A stretch of 64,000 nt of DNA from Otis tarda (GCA_026413225.1 CM048557.1:47437371-47501370); one strand, 5' to 3'; numbered from the stretch's first letter, positions 27,528 to 38,911 are shown. The notes: generated by a model not told the origin, from the letters alone. Numbers and translations are program-made.

Positions 27528-29939
27528 CCTCCTCTGTGAACAATGGATGCAGAATTTCAGAAAAAGTGGCTGGCATGAGGACTGTTTAATTACATTTTTC
27601 TCAAGCAGAATACCTTGTTTTCTTTTTACTGTTGCCGTTGTGTCCCCAGTGAGTCTGAGCCAGCATTTCCCCTCCAGCTGCAAGATGTCTGACAGGGGCT
27701 GAGAACCAGGGCTGCACAGAAGGGCAACCTGCTGGCTCTGCAAGCTGTGCCCACAGAGCGGCTGGCACCCAGCTGCTCCTTAACACACTCGCTCCTTGCT
27801 CCTTTTAGGTGCTCTGTACTGCCCATCAGCTTTTTTGATCACTTCAGGGCTTTAAGGAAAGTAAGCTGCTCCATGCCAGCACATCTCACTGCCTCCTCTG
27901 TGAAGAGAACACCTCTGGACAGCCCTTTTTAGCAGAGAGTTGTGGGGTGTAGCCATCCTTGGGCTGGTGGGGGGGTGTTGTGCTAGTGCTCTGCAACGCA
28001 CCAAGATTCAAGCAGTTCATGGTTCTTCAGTAAAGGAGCGCATTTTGAGGAGCTTTATTTTATATGCATAAATTAAGATTTCTTATGCTGCTGGAAAATT
28101 GCTGACTGTTATAATTCCTGTAATTGTGGTCAGGGAAGCTGAGACATGGGGCAGGAATTGACACTTTGCGAAGTTCACCTGCCACATAACTGAGAGGCAG
28201 GCCAGGAACCCAAGCCGGGTCCATCTCCCTTTTCACAAAGGTACACATGACACATGTTTTCCCTGGTCATAAATCTTTGTTTCTGCATTTGATGTTTTAG
28301 TAAGGACATGGTTTTAGAAAGCACTGATAACTGGCAAATCAGTTTCAACCTTCCCTTTTGACAGCAATCTCTTATGTCAGCCTTTTCCTTCATGTAGCTT
28401 CCTCGTCTACTTCTGCCTGTGAATGAGGGTCAGGTTCACTCTTCTGGCTCAGCTGATTCCTCAGCATCCTTAAATTGCAGGAGTCTCCTGCAGTGTGAGG
28501 GTTGAGATGCCTTTTAGGATGCTGCCAGGAATGCCTGGAGCATGCAGATTTTGAGAACAATCCAGCAATAACTTGTTAGAGCTCAGACTGAAATTCATGT
28601 GGTCTCCCTCCTATTCTGTCATATCCCATCAGTACAATTATACAGGAGATTATCCTTAGTGGAACTGAGAATGCAGAGGGCTTTGGCCAGTGAGCCATGG
28701 ATAACTGGGGGAAACATTAGTGCAGGGCTCATTCTCCTTTGAGCCAGCAGTGGTGACAGGTGGCACGACTCCGTGGCACAGTGCTGTGGCATGGAGACAC
28801 AATGTCAATCAATTGTGTTTTATCGCTTCAAATTTTCTCAGAGCAGAAATATAGCAAAGTAAAACCACAGTACTTGCTATACATGAACAATAAAAATACA
28901 ATACAAGAAATGCATCACAAATTACCCAAATTGCTGGCCCAGCAAATGCTATGTTAACACATACTAGTGAGTATTCTGAACTCAGATGTGACTCTGAGAT
29001 GAGACTTCACATTAGAGCCTGGCTGTATCACTGTCCTAAGTGCTGCAGTCTCTGGTTAGACATACTGTTTTTTTTCTCTTAAAGATGCTGCATATTCTTT
29101 TCAGACCTCCGAACTATAATTTGAAGACTTCTGCTTGATCAAATTTCCCATTACTTTCCCAGTATAAAGAGCCACAGGCAGGGCAGTGATTGACCAGATC
29201 ATCCTATGACCATCCTATGGTTTCATTGTTCAAAAGCAGTCAATGTGAGGATTCAGTATCTGATTATAAACTGCTTTAAATACAAATTACAGTGTTTTTA
29301 GTACATTTCTGGATTGGATGGGCACTAGCATGTAATAGCAGGGAGCAGGGTTTTTCTTTGGGTGAGACTACTGTAATTCAAGTATCATTTTCAACCCTAG
29401 AAGTGGTTGCATTTTAACAATTGCAACTAACAGTACAAATCTGCCTCACCAGGACATTTGATTGCTGGTGTTTTCAAATACATTTTAGTATCATTTTTAA
29501 AATGGAAAATAATGAAAATAATCTATTCATAATATTATGTATATTATGGTGGCAAGTGTTCACTTTGAGCAAAAGCCTATTTAAGTTAGTTGAGAAAGCT
29601 GCAGAGCTTGAAATAAATAATGTAGGGCCTTTTTATTAACTCTGTAATTAATGGCTCTTGTCAGAGTCCAGATTTCCTCATTACTTCTTTGAAAAAAAGC
29701 TTCATTAGGTTTTTAGGAATATGTGGCCAGAAACAACTGACGTTGGTGTCTGAGAAGTGATAAACTTATAAAGTGGACCTGTTCTATGCTGTTTCCTCTC
29801 CTGCAAAGGTGTGCTGAGGTCCAGGTAGTGAGCAAATCAGTTTCTATTATGTCTTCATCACAGCACTGGTGGGTCTTCCCCACATAGAGCTAATTTTTCA
29901 GTAAGATGAAAGAGGAAAAAGCCTGTATTTTGGCAGCGG

Positions 29940-30125
29940 ACAGTGATGTTCCTGAGGGATGAGTGCTGGAGCTGATATTGCTTGATGGCTTCACTAATAT
30001 GTGAGATAATAGGATGGAATAATCTCCCTCGTTAAGCTTGCAGATAATACTAGATAGTGGGAGTGATGGATATGCCAAATGTCAGGGCTACAATTCAAAG
30101 GAACTGTCATGACCTGGGGAAAGGA
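29940..30125 (+). mobile_element. Ancient CR1-type reverse-transcriptase relic, sense strand
   Basis: The order of fragments matches the palm of a CR1 reverse transcriptase. A gttcctgagggatgagtgct-type stretch corresponds to the PQGSVLG block. It is followed by a decayed stretch ending in gcttgcagataatac, corresponding to FADDT, and then a worn form of the TLEDR..IQ region. Stops and indels are present throughout, so it is a fossil. Flanking sequence on both sides is too diverged to place the ends. It is older than the other sense CR1 at 34 kb. Confidence 0.55.
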
Positions 30126-33100
30126 TTTGCTAAAAGCATCAGCCACCCTGAGCACTGGATGGTTAGGGATGAATTGGGAATCTTGTTACCAACTGAAAAT
30201 GAGTAAGCAGTAAAGAGGCTAAAACATCCCTTGCTTTCACTGAAAGTCCAGAGTAACTTTGCAAGAGTGCAGGTTTGATGCTGTTCTCCGCTGATTGTCC
30301 TTGTTTGTACTGCCTGTCCAGCATCAAATAAAAAATGTGAGACTGCCATATTTATGGCTTAAAGCAACTCCAAATCCAAATCTTAGCTACAGCACCCCTC
30401 TTTTTGCTTTCATACAGATGGGTTTATGAGGCTTGAAAGAATAAAATTTGAAATAGTCAAAACCAAGCAAATCATATGTGGGTTTTGTTCTTTAGTTTTG
30501 CTTCCACACCAGAGGCAACATGGAAGATGGAGTAAGTTTTATTATCTCTAGGGATTATATGAAGTGCTCTGGTCTGCCAAATGTCAGGTTTTTTAATTTT
30601 TCAGACAGTAGAAAGCAACTACTTCCTTCGCCCTAAATTCAAGATTAAGGGGCAATGACAGTAAGGTAGAATAAAGTTGTATTTGCAGGAGGTCATGCAA
30701 TATGTGTCCTCTGAATGAGGCTGCCTCAAATTTGAAGGCAAGTTGTGCTCACATGAGCATCATAGAACTTTAAAGCTCTCCATACATATGGAGAAAAACA
30801 TCTCACTGGAAGTTTTACAGAGCATAGTCTACTCCATACCTTTATTCTCTTTCTGTCTTTAACAAATATGCATTTTCATTAGGTACAGCATTGTCTCTGT
30901 TTCTGTCATTTTATTTAGCTATTACTTTAATTGTGACCTGGCACACAGAGACTAGCATATGACTAATATGTGTGTAATTTGGGCTACAGACTTCGAAGTC
31001 TGATTTTTGCCTGAATTTTACCTCCCTCTCCCTTTGCTTTTTCTTGCTTGCATGTGTTCCAGAGTTTAAATACAGTCTTCTGAATGCTTCTATGAGTCTG
31101 GAGGCACCTGGAAGATGGGGAGTCTCCTTTTGAGATGAAGTATTCTAGGGAGTAATCAGAGTTGAGGAATCAGCCTGTTTAAGTGGCTGTCACCTTTACT
31201 TTGTTGTCTGGAGCTGGCCAACAGAACAGTGTTAAAGTAACAGTAATGAGTGAAATAGATGTGTTAATTGACCTCCTTTGGTTAGGGTTATATTGCGCTT
31301 GCCCCTTTCCAGACTATAAATAAATTATTTCAGGAACCAGTTCAAACTATATTTTCCTCATCTGTCACAGAATAGGAATGAACCATGCACTTCAAATGCA
31401 GCCACTCCAACTTGCAATATATCACTGAGTAGCCATTTTATTTGCAAAAGCAAGGACTGAAGTCTTGTTAACACAATAAGAAATACATATTCTGATTTGG
31501 ATTTGATGTGAGAAAAAGAAATTTAGTTCCAGCATTTAGGCTGAAACAAAGCAACGTGATCCATTCAGAGCCTGAGACAAATTTCGGGGACCAACATTAC
31601 TTGTTATTAGCAGCCCCATTTACTTTTTACATGATTTAGGAGTACCAATTTACTTTCTCTCTTTTCTGGTTATCCACCGTACAAAATAACGGCACTCTCC
31701 TTTTCTTGTCATTTTGTTTGACGTGGTTGGAGGTAAAAGTCCAATAGAAGTACTGCATGTTCTTGTTGAAGCAATTTTTTTCCTCCTTACAGTTTGCATT
31801 TCATTGTCCTGTCTATGTCCCTGGAACAACGTACCTTTTCAGCTGCCCTAAAAATTGGACCAGTAATCTAATCATCAATTTGCATAGCTGTAATAGAGGG
31901 ATAATGCTGCTATAAGCTCTTTGTGAAGTGCTTTGTATCGGAAAGGAATATGATGGCCCATGACAGCTCACATGACAAAAAGGGTTATGTGGTGCAAAAT
32001 GAGTGTTCCAGATCTTAAAAACTGGCTTTGCTAGTCATGAGCTGGTTGGAAGTCCAACCTAAAGAAAAGCTACATGATGAAACATGAATAGCTTTTCTGC
32101 AGAGAAATGCTGTAAACAGCAGGAACTTATTGTAGGCTCCACATCATGTCCTTTGGATTTGAAGACCTCTCTATTTCTCCTGTGGACTATTGTTTATTTG
32201 TTCAGTAGATTGAACCATACACTTGGAGGCATTTCCACAGAACGTGTTATCTCTTCAGGCTGCAAGGCCACACTAGCTACTCCCAATTGCTGTCATCTCA
32301 AAGTTGTGTCCTACCCTAAACAGCTGCTTTAAAGCCAGCTGGCAGAATCTGGCCACCATTAAATTTGTGCTTACTAGCAGCTTTCTGGCACATTGATATT
32401 TCTGAGATTATCCCTTTTTTTAATGAGGCAACCCTGATGGTCTTTAGTGCTGCTTGTGGGTATGCTTTGGGTCCCAGCAAAATCTGTGAGCTCTTTGAAT
32501 GGTCATCACACAGAATTTTTTTTTTTTTTTTTTTTGGCAGTGTGATGGCTTGATACTTTGCTCCTATGTTAAGACAGATGTGGTGTTGCAATGTGGTAGA
32601 CGGAGGACCCTGTTCTGACAGGCAGAAGTGCCAGCCTTAACTGCTGATGGTTGGCACTGTCCATGCTAATAATAGCTCTCATTTGTCTAGCACCTTTACT
32701 GGAAGAGAGCCTGATGCAATTTATGAGCTGTACTCAAGCAATGTATCTACCTCTGGGTTGAAATGAGACATATGTGTGACAGTGCATAACAAAGCTACAT
32801 GGGTTTCGGATAAAATGAATGTTGGATAATTATTTAAAGCTACTGGGTAAATGACAGGCTTATTGTTACATGAAGGAGTAGACTCTGATGGCCATGGGAT
32901 TCATATGGACACAGTCAGATATCCATCATGTTGTGTGAGGGAGGATTAAATTTGTCTTTCTAAAAGCCCTGGCAGATGTACATTGCTTCATGGAAAGGGA
33001 GACAAAAAACGGAGTGCACCTTGGACTTTTCGTTGGGAAATTGCCCTCTTCTAATGTATCCACCTGGAGGCAAAATCAGGGTCTACAAACTGTTCCAGGT

Positions 33101-34290
33101 TTTTTTTGTCATTGTTCAGCCCAAAGGCAGGCAATGCCCTCTTTTGGAAAGGGCTTCTGAGTCAAAGAGAAAATCCAAGAACAGACTCAAGAAATGTAGT
33201 TTTATGGTGATTTGGTCTTTTCAATTATTTCATTTTTGAGAGCTTTACTAACATTTATTCAGCAGATCCCAACTCCTGGGGGGAGCCCAGAGCCGCCTTT
33301 GGGCAAAAGCTCATGTAATCAGAGCATTTAACAGGGATGCAACAGCTGGGCACACGCTCAATTCTAAGGCTGATAAGTTTTAGAAATTTATCTGGTGGAG
33401 CTTTTTGTACAAGTCTTTTGGATTGTGGGCATGTGGGAGCTTGCTCAGTGTGTTAGGCATCTATGGTACAGGTATTGAGGTGTATTTAGTGGGAGCTGTC
33501 TGTTAGTGCCAAAATGCACTAACAGAATTAGTGCTAGGTGAATATGTGAACTGAAGCTGATATACATAAAAACTCTCTGAGCAATTGAATAGCTGTAGGT
33601 TAAAATAATATTCATCAAGCTCAGCAGGAACTGCTCTCTCCTAACCAGAGTTTCTACATGTAAATAATCATCTGCACATCCACATCTTATTCACACCTTA
33701 TTGTTCATGCCACCCTGATTTGAAAGTCTCTGTTCAGAGGAGGAAGGATAAGAGGAGGGTATTAGGATACTGTTCATTAGGAAATATCTGGTATTTCATC
33801 ACAGTGGGATGGTTGGATTTGTTTATAGTTAGGAGACTGGAGTCATGCGATGTGAACTGGGGGCTCCTCTTACCGTAGAGGGCTGCTGAAGCACCTGTGG
33901 CTCTATGGATCTATCACCTTTTTAAGGTCTGGAGCTGAAACAGGCATTTGTCTTCTCAAGTGCACAAGGTGTGTGGAACCTTCCCTGTTGCCATTTCTCA
34001 TTTCCAATTTTCTCTGTAGGCAGAGCTTTCTCCTTTTTCTGATTGCTCTGCATGTCAAACAGCGTCTGTTTTAGTGCATCCCAGTGTGGCTTTGTAGCAC
34101 TTTTATAGCCTTAGGGAGGACAATTTTCTTTCTGAAGTCCCTTTATCTTTCCACAGCCCTTGATGGTAGCATCTGAGCTTCCTGTGTTCCTCCTCTCATA
34201 GAGGAGAGGAGGGTGAGACATCTGCACCTGTACTATTGGTGCTGTAGGGGGAGGGGATTTAGGAAAGAGAAATTTCTGACAAACACTCAC
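30126..34290 (+). other. NRXN3: Unique neurexin intron
   Basis: AT-rich intron without a recognisable exon or RNA gene. It contains 20 T at 32516-32535. Nothing else stands out until the CR1 copy begins. The 5' boundary of that CR1 is uncertain by some tens of bases. Confidence 0.65.
32516..32535. repeat. Poly-T tract
   Basis: An uninterrupted run of 20 T followed by GGCAG. Confidence 0.9.
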
Positions 34291-34292
34291 TA

Positions 34293-34862
34293 GTGAGGAA
34301 GAGAAACATTCCCCGACCGGCTCGTGTGATAACTAGCACTACCAAGAAAAAGAGACGTGTGGTAGTAGTGCGTGACTCCCTCCTGAGAGGTACGGAGGCA
34401 CCCATCTGCCGACCCAATGCGCTTTCTGGGGAGGTATGCTGTCTCGCGGGGGCTCGTATCAGGGATATTGCCGAGAGAATACATAGCCTTACACAGCCCA
34501 CAGACTGTTATCCACTAGTGGTGTTTCGTGTGGGTGCCAGCGACACAGCCAGCAGCAGCCTGAGAAACATCAAAAGGGATTTCAGGGCCCTGGGTACAAC
34601 AGTCAAAGACTCTGGGATGCAGGTGGTCTTCTCATCAATCCTCCTGGTCGAAGAGCAGGGACCTGAAAGGGCCAGACGTATCTGGCAGGTTAACTCGTGG
34701 CTCAGGGAGTGGTGCTACAGCCAGGGCTTTGGGTATCTAGATCACGGGGCGTGCTTTGAGAAGCCCGGGCTGCTAGGGGTGGACGGCATGCACCTAACTG
34801 AGAAGGGGAAGAGTGTGTTTGGACAAAGACTTGCCAGACTCGTCCGGAAGGCTTTAAACTAG
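34293..34862 (+). pseudogene. CR1 ORF1 C-terminal SGNH/esterase-like domain, 5'-truncated
   Basis: An uninterrupted 189-codon frame starting at a GTG; the true N-terminal part of ORF1 is missing, so the start is arbitrary. It resembles the SGNH-hydrolase (GDSL-like) domain that CR1 ORF1 carries, thought to act on lipid esters during retrotransposition. A basic stretch (residues 18-22) leads into VVVRDSLLRG, where Ser29 is the nucleophile position. Gly53 falls in the CLAGARIRD block. The third block reads VFRVGASDTA, so the usual Asn is Ser83. The last block, DGMHLTEKG, keeps Asp164 and His167. The frame ends in RKALN then TAG, the normal ORF1 C terminus. Loss of the oxyanion-hole Asn and of the N terminus suggests no activity. 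It has no known host role. Confidence 0.8.
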
Positions 34863-35034
34863 TGTTGCTGGGGGAGCGGGAGCATAGTTCAGCCCACTGC
34901 TGTCAGCATGGTGCCAGTGCCAGCACCGAGGGTCCAGAAGCTGAGGAATGATCTCAGGTATGTGCAAATGAGCTTAAACTGTGGTCCAATAGAACCCCTG
35001 TCGCTCCAGCCAGCAAGTCAGCTTTGTCGTGGGC

Positions 35035-35103
35035 CCAGCTCAAGTGTCTCTATACCAATGCACGCAGCATGGGGAATAAACAGGGAGAGCTGGAGATGCG
35101 TGC
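35035..35103 (+). pseudogene. CR1 ORF2 endonuclease N-terminal stub
   Basis: Reading in frame with the ATG at 35096 gives [22 protein letters not shown], matching the first conserved block of CR1 ORF2 endonuclease (LKCLYTNARS...GNKQ.EL). The Asn of TNA is a catalytic-site residue in APE-type LINE endonucleases. The rest of the nuclease is absent: sequence jumps to the reverse-transcriptase palm at about 35104, in a different frame. Confidence 0.75.
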
Positions 35104-35106
35104 ACG

Positions 35107-36048
35107 CGAGTGGTGGTCAACGGCTCAATGTCCAAGTGGAGACTGGTCATGAGTGGCGCCCCTCAGGGGTCCGTGTTGGGCTCGGCCCTGTTCAACATCT
35201 TTGTTGGTGACATAGACAGTGGGATAGAGTGCACCCTCAGCAAGTTCGCCGATGACACCAAGCTGTGTGGTGCCGTCGACACGCTGGAAGGGAGGGATGC
35301 CATCCAGAGGGACCTTGACAGGCTGGAGAGGTGAGCCCATGCCAACCTCATGAAGTTCAACCAGGCCAAGTGCAAGGTCCTGCACCTGGGTTGTGGCAAT
35401 CCCAGGCACAAATACAGGCTGGGCAGAGAATGGATTGAGAGCAGCCCTGAGGAGAAGGACTTGGGAGTGCTGGTGGACAAGAAGCTCAACATTAGTTGGC
35501 AATGTGCGCTTGCAGCTCAGAAAGGCAACCGCATCCTGGGCTGCATCACAAGAACCATGGCCAGCAGGTGGAGGGAGGTGATTCTTTCCCTCTACTCTGC
35601 CCTTGTGAGACTCCACCTGGAGTACTGCATCCAGTTCTGGAGCCCCCAACATAAGAAGGACATGGACCAGTTGGAGAAGGTCCAGAGGAGGGCCATGAAG
35701 ATGATACAAGGGCTGGAGCACCTCTCCTATGAGGACAGGCTGAGAGAGTTGTGGCTGTTCATGCTGGAGAAGAGGAGGCTCCAGGGAGACCTTATAGTGG
35801 TCTTCCAATACCTCAAGGGGGCCTGCAGGAAAGATGGGGAGAGGCTGTTCAGCAGGGCCTGTTGTGATAGGACGAGGGGTAATGGTTTTAAAATAGAAGG
35901 AGGTAGATTTAGATTGGATATTAGGAAAAAGTTTTTACAATGCAAGTTGTAGAACACTGGAACAGGTTGCCCAGAGAGGTGGTGGATGCCCCATCCCTGG
36001 AAACATTCAAGGCCAGGCTGGATGAGGCTCTGAGCAACCTGATCTAGT
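35107..36048 (+). pseudogene. CR1 ORF2 reverse transcriptase, C-terminal part, broken
   Basis: Starts at [12 protein letters not shown] and continues through GAPQGSVLG to the catalytic palm motif FADDTKL (codons 35245-35262; Asp pair intact), then [12 protein letters not shown]. An in-frame TGA at 35332-35334 stands where the family has Trp. The same frame continues with [19 protein letters not shown], the [14 protein letters not shown] block, LGCI..., [21 protein letters not shown] and [17 protein letters not shown] one-base loss in a T run near 35938 puts the final NRLPREVVDAPSLE part into another frame. The fingers and start of the palm are missing because of the upstream deletion, so the product could not be a working polymerase. 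Confidence 0.9.
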
Positions 36049-36374
36049 CGGGGATGTCCCTGCTTCTTGCAGGGGTGTTGGACTAGATGACCTTTGAAGG
36101 TCCCTTCCAACTCTAACCATTCTATGATTCTATGATATGTTTCCACCCATGCAAGACAGTGCAGAATGAATGCCCTGAGGCAACTGCAGTTCTCATCTGT
36201 TTCAGGTGGATGGAGATAGGCTGTTTGGAATCAGATTTGCTCAGGTGTTAGTGACCTCCTGCCTGTATAGGCTCCACCAAGATTGTAATCACTGTACTGC
36301 TGAAAAATCACTGAATTTCTTTCATCTAAGGAATAAAAGCCAATGTGACATAGAGGATAAGGTGTTTTGGGAAC

Positions 36375-36430
36375 ACCCCCCTCACACCCCCCCCCCAAGA
36401 CTAAAAAACCACACCCAAACAACAAAACAG
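36375..36430. repeat. C/A-rich low-complexity tract
   Basis: CCCCCCTCACA, a run of 10 C (36387-36396), then CTAAAAAACC, ACACCC and AACAAAAC. It is the reverse-complement counterpart of the T/G-rich tracts elsewhere in the window. A small perfect hairpin (GGTGTT, loop TTGGG, AACACC) lies just upstream at 36361-36377. Confidence 0.75.
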
Positions 36431-37496
36431 TTCTGTCCTGAAGCTATTTAATGATGTCTGCTGGGGAAGAAGCTAGGAGGGGGTGTTTGCTGCGTGTCTC
36501 AGGGGTCAGTAAAGTGAGAGTGAGTAAATAGCAAGTCATTCCTGGCTGGTCCAAAGAGAAAATTTGTTGCCGCAATTGAGTTGCTCAGTATCCGTACTCT
36601 CAACTTTCTGTTCTCTTCAGCTGAATCCCTGTTTCTGTGCACCTGCTTCACTGCTGGTGACGATGATGTCCTTGAAATTTTTTAAAGGCCCTGCCATAAA
36701 CTACTGGAGACCTGGGCTTTCTCAAGCCTTTTCTTCTCTAAGTGAAGACGAAAATGGAGTACTGAACTCCGGCTCATTGCTCAGGGCTGTCAGAATCAAA
36801 ATGGAAAGCATCCCAGAACCAAAAGTTCAGATTCCAGCAAGACTAATTTCTTTTCTTTATTCTCTTGACATAAATGTGGAAATGCTGTTTGTCTTTTGGG
36901 GAATGTATCAGTAAAACTGAAACAGTGTGAAACTTATGTGTGTGAGAGGAGATTTAGATACTTTAACTTGCTCTTTCAAGAACTTTATTTTCATCTTCAT
37001 TTTTAGAAGAGACTATAAAAGCTAGGTGAACAAAACACTGCCTCAGTATTTTGTGATGGTAGTGTGGAAGTTGTACTACAGCAGTAGACAAAGGGTTTTG
37101 TAAGGACGGACCTCCTGAGTGGAGAGTGCTTTGAGTGGAGAGAAAACCCTCAGTACTTCCAGGATGGATGGCTGTGGACATGTTTTTCTTTGTGTGACTA
37201 TCCACACAGAGAAGGAAGAGTGGTAGAGTGGCTGATTCAAATAAAACTGGTTTGAGGCTCCAAAAAAGACATTCAGAGTTAGCTCTGATACCAAAGCTGT
37301 TTTGCAAATGTTCCAAGTGTGTGGCCCCAGGCTAGGGTTGTCTGTAGGGTTTTCATTTTAGTCCTGTACACAGTACACCCAGTGCCGACACAAGTGGTAA
37401 GATGAATGGATATTTATTTCAGCTTACCAGAGCTAATCCATCATGGTGCATGTAGCAATTGCATTTCTACACTCCAAAAAGCTTTTACTTCTAGAG

Positions 37497-37515
37497 ATAA
37501 AATAAATAAATAAAT
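37497..37515. repeat. (AAAT)n microsatellite
   Basis: About four and a half units of AAAT in AT-rich intron. Confidence 0.85.
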
Positions 37516-38029
37516 ACATGTAAGGAGCTCTCTTCCTCAGTATTTTTTGTCCTTCTCCTTGCCTGTTGTGTAGTTAATGTTTGTTTATTTTGGTAAGTGT
37601 CCATAATTTGAAAATAGCTTTATTTAGCCCATAGCCCACTGCAGACACAAAGTGACTGGTAGCAGCATTGTTCTGGCATGCCATTAAATAAAATCAAGAT
37701 TTCTTTTTGATCTCTTGATTCATTGCAAACAAATGTTTTCATTCCTATGCATCAGCAAGGGCATCTCTTCAGGATGGAAAGGTGTGACCTTTGCTGGTTC
37801 CTATTAGTATCTTTCTGCTGGAATTGATTGTTTTTCTTTTGTGATATTTCAGCAAAATAGATGAAATGGTGATTAATACTTCATCATCTGAGGTTCTCTC
37901 TGTACTGATTAATAATTCAATGAGTTTACCCACACCTTATCACCTCTAGTTTCTTCATAACATTCTGCTTGTATTCCCAGAAATGTTGCTCTGGTTTTTA
38001 TTTATATTAAACACAAAAGCTTTATCTAA

Positions 38030-38034
38030 GATAT
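38030..38034. repeat. Target-site duplication GATAT (left)
   Basis: GATAT directly precedes the 5' LTR and recurs directly after the 3' LTR at 40650-40654. Five bases are duplicated; the sixth does not match. This marks an intact insertion with both ends original. Confidence 0.85.
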
Positions 38035-38207
38035 TGTCGTGGTTTTGTTAGTGAGGGGGGGCCTAAGGTGGTAGCTTCTGCAGGAAACTGCTAGAAGTCG
38101 CTCCCCTTTGTTCAGTGGACTTGGCCAGGCCTAGGGCGGACCTGCTGCTGGCCAAGGTCGAGCGGATTGGTAGCAGAATGTCCCGTGATAACGCCTCTGC
38201 GATAACG

Positions 38208-38215
38208 TATTTAAG
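38208..38215 (+). promoter_or_regulatory. TATA-like box in 5' LTR
   Basis: TATTTAAG lies 174 bases into the LTR, and the same sequence is at 39670-39677 in the 3' LTR. Position and sequence fit an LTR core promoter reading rightward, in the same direction as the host gene. No transcription data are available. Confidence 0.55.
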
Positions 38216-38881
38216 AAGGGGAAAACAGAAAAAAAAAAGAGAAGAGAAGATGTGAAGAAGCTGAGCGGGGGGCAGAGGCGCAGAGGGGGAGGCGCAGGCC
38301 TCCTGGGCCTTGCAGGCCTCACCCTCTGGCCTCTCGCCAGGCAGCCGACTGGGCCCGACTCGGTCCAGCCCGGCTGCAAGAAGTGGAGAGGAGATGAGAA
38401 GTGAATAAGATGTAAAAAGATCCTGAGAGACATCTACCACCCTGTTGTGAGTGAGGAACGGCTGCAGACGCCAAGGTCAGTTCAGAAAGGAGGGGGAGGA
38501 GTAATGCGGCTCCTGGCCAAGATTCCCCTGCAGCCTGTGGTGACGACCATGGTGGAGCAGGTTGTCCCCCTGCAGCCCATGGAGGTCCACGGAGGAGCAG
38601 AGATCCACTTGGAGCCTGTGGAAGGACCCCCGTACCGGGGGAGGTGGATGCCTGAAGGCGGCTGTGGCCCGTGGAGGGCCCGCTGGGACAGCCGTTCTGG
38701 AGAGACTGTACTCCGTGGAAGAGATGACCCACGCCGGAGCAGTTTCGTGAAGGACTGTGGCGTAGGGGTGGGACCCCACAACGGAGCAGGGGAGGAATGC
38801 GAGGAGTTCTTCCCCTGACCATGAAGCAGAAGCAGCGGCGTGAAACAACGTATGATGAACTGACTGCAACACCCATTCCCT

Positions 38882-38911
38882 CTTCCCCCCTGTGCCGCTC
38901 GGGGGGGGAAG
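38882..38911 (+). promoter_or_regulatory. C-run/G-run hairpin in 5' LTR
   Basis: CTTCCCCCC at 38882-38890 can pair with GGGGGGAAG at 38903-38911, giving a nine-base-pair stem. It sits about 90 bases before the poly(A) signal. The 3' LTR copy at 40341-40374 has longer C and G runs but still pairs. Confidence 0.6.

Larger units (their letters stand above)
20136..29939 (+). other. NRXN3: Unique neurexin intron
   Basis: Non-coding intron with no exon, RNA gene or young transposon that I can recognise. Simple-sequence features include a TG-rich stretch at 24895-24932, a T/G tract at 26473-26555 and 24 T at 27504-27527. Scattered short frames lack domains and are ignored. A mildly GC-richer patch near 27640-27930 has no clear CpG cluster or gene signal. 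Confidence 0.65.
34291..36135 (+). mobile_element. CR1 LINE, sense, internally deleted
   Basis: Non-LTR retrotransposon copy of the avian CR1 clade. In order it holds the C-terminal esterase-like part of ORF1 (34293-34862), a short ORF1-ORF2 spacer, the first residues of the ORF2 endonuclease (about 35035-35103), a deletion junction, the reverse-transcriptase palm and C-terminal region (about 35107-36045), and a 3' UTR ending ATTCTATGATTCTATGA at 36119-36135. That 8-bp repeat terminus is the CR1 signature. GC and CpG content is visibly higher than in the surrounding intron. Lesions include the deletion, an in-frame TGA at 35332-35334 and a frameshift near 35938, so the copy is dead. It lies in the same orientation as the host gene. 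Confidence 0.95.
36136..38029 (+). other. NRXN3: Unique neurexin intron between CR1 and LTR element
   Basis: Non-coding intron. It contains a C/A-rich tract at 36375-36430, including a run of 10 C, and an (AAAT)n microsatellite near 37497-37515. No exon or RNA gene is recognisable. Confidence 0.65.

Noticed and set aside
35125..35808. 227-codon antisense frame across the sense CR1, and a 278-codon + frame at 58955-59791 across the antisense CR1
   Set aside because: Both are the reverse strand of the reverse-transcriptase coding region; the two resemble each other only because the two CR1 copies do.
38447..38818. 123-codon sense frame in the 5' LTR
   Set aside because: The 3' LTR copy of this frame is broken by one-base length changes, and it overlaps the degenerate repeats; no protein family fits.
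38319..38876. 185-codon antisense frame in the 5' LTR and its 183-codon counterpart in the 3' LTR (39780-40331)
   Set aside because: High GC lowers stop frequency; the sequence is Arg/Pro/Ser-rich without domain features, and frames shift between the two LTRs at small indels.
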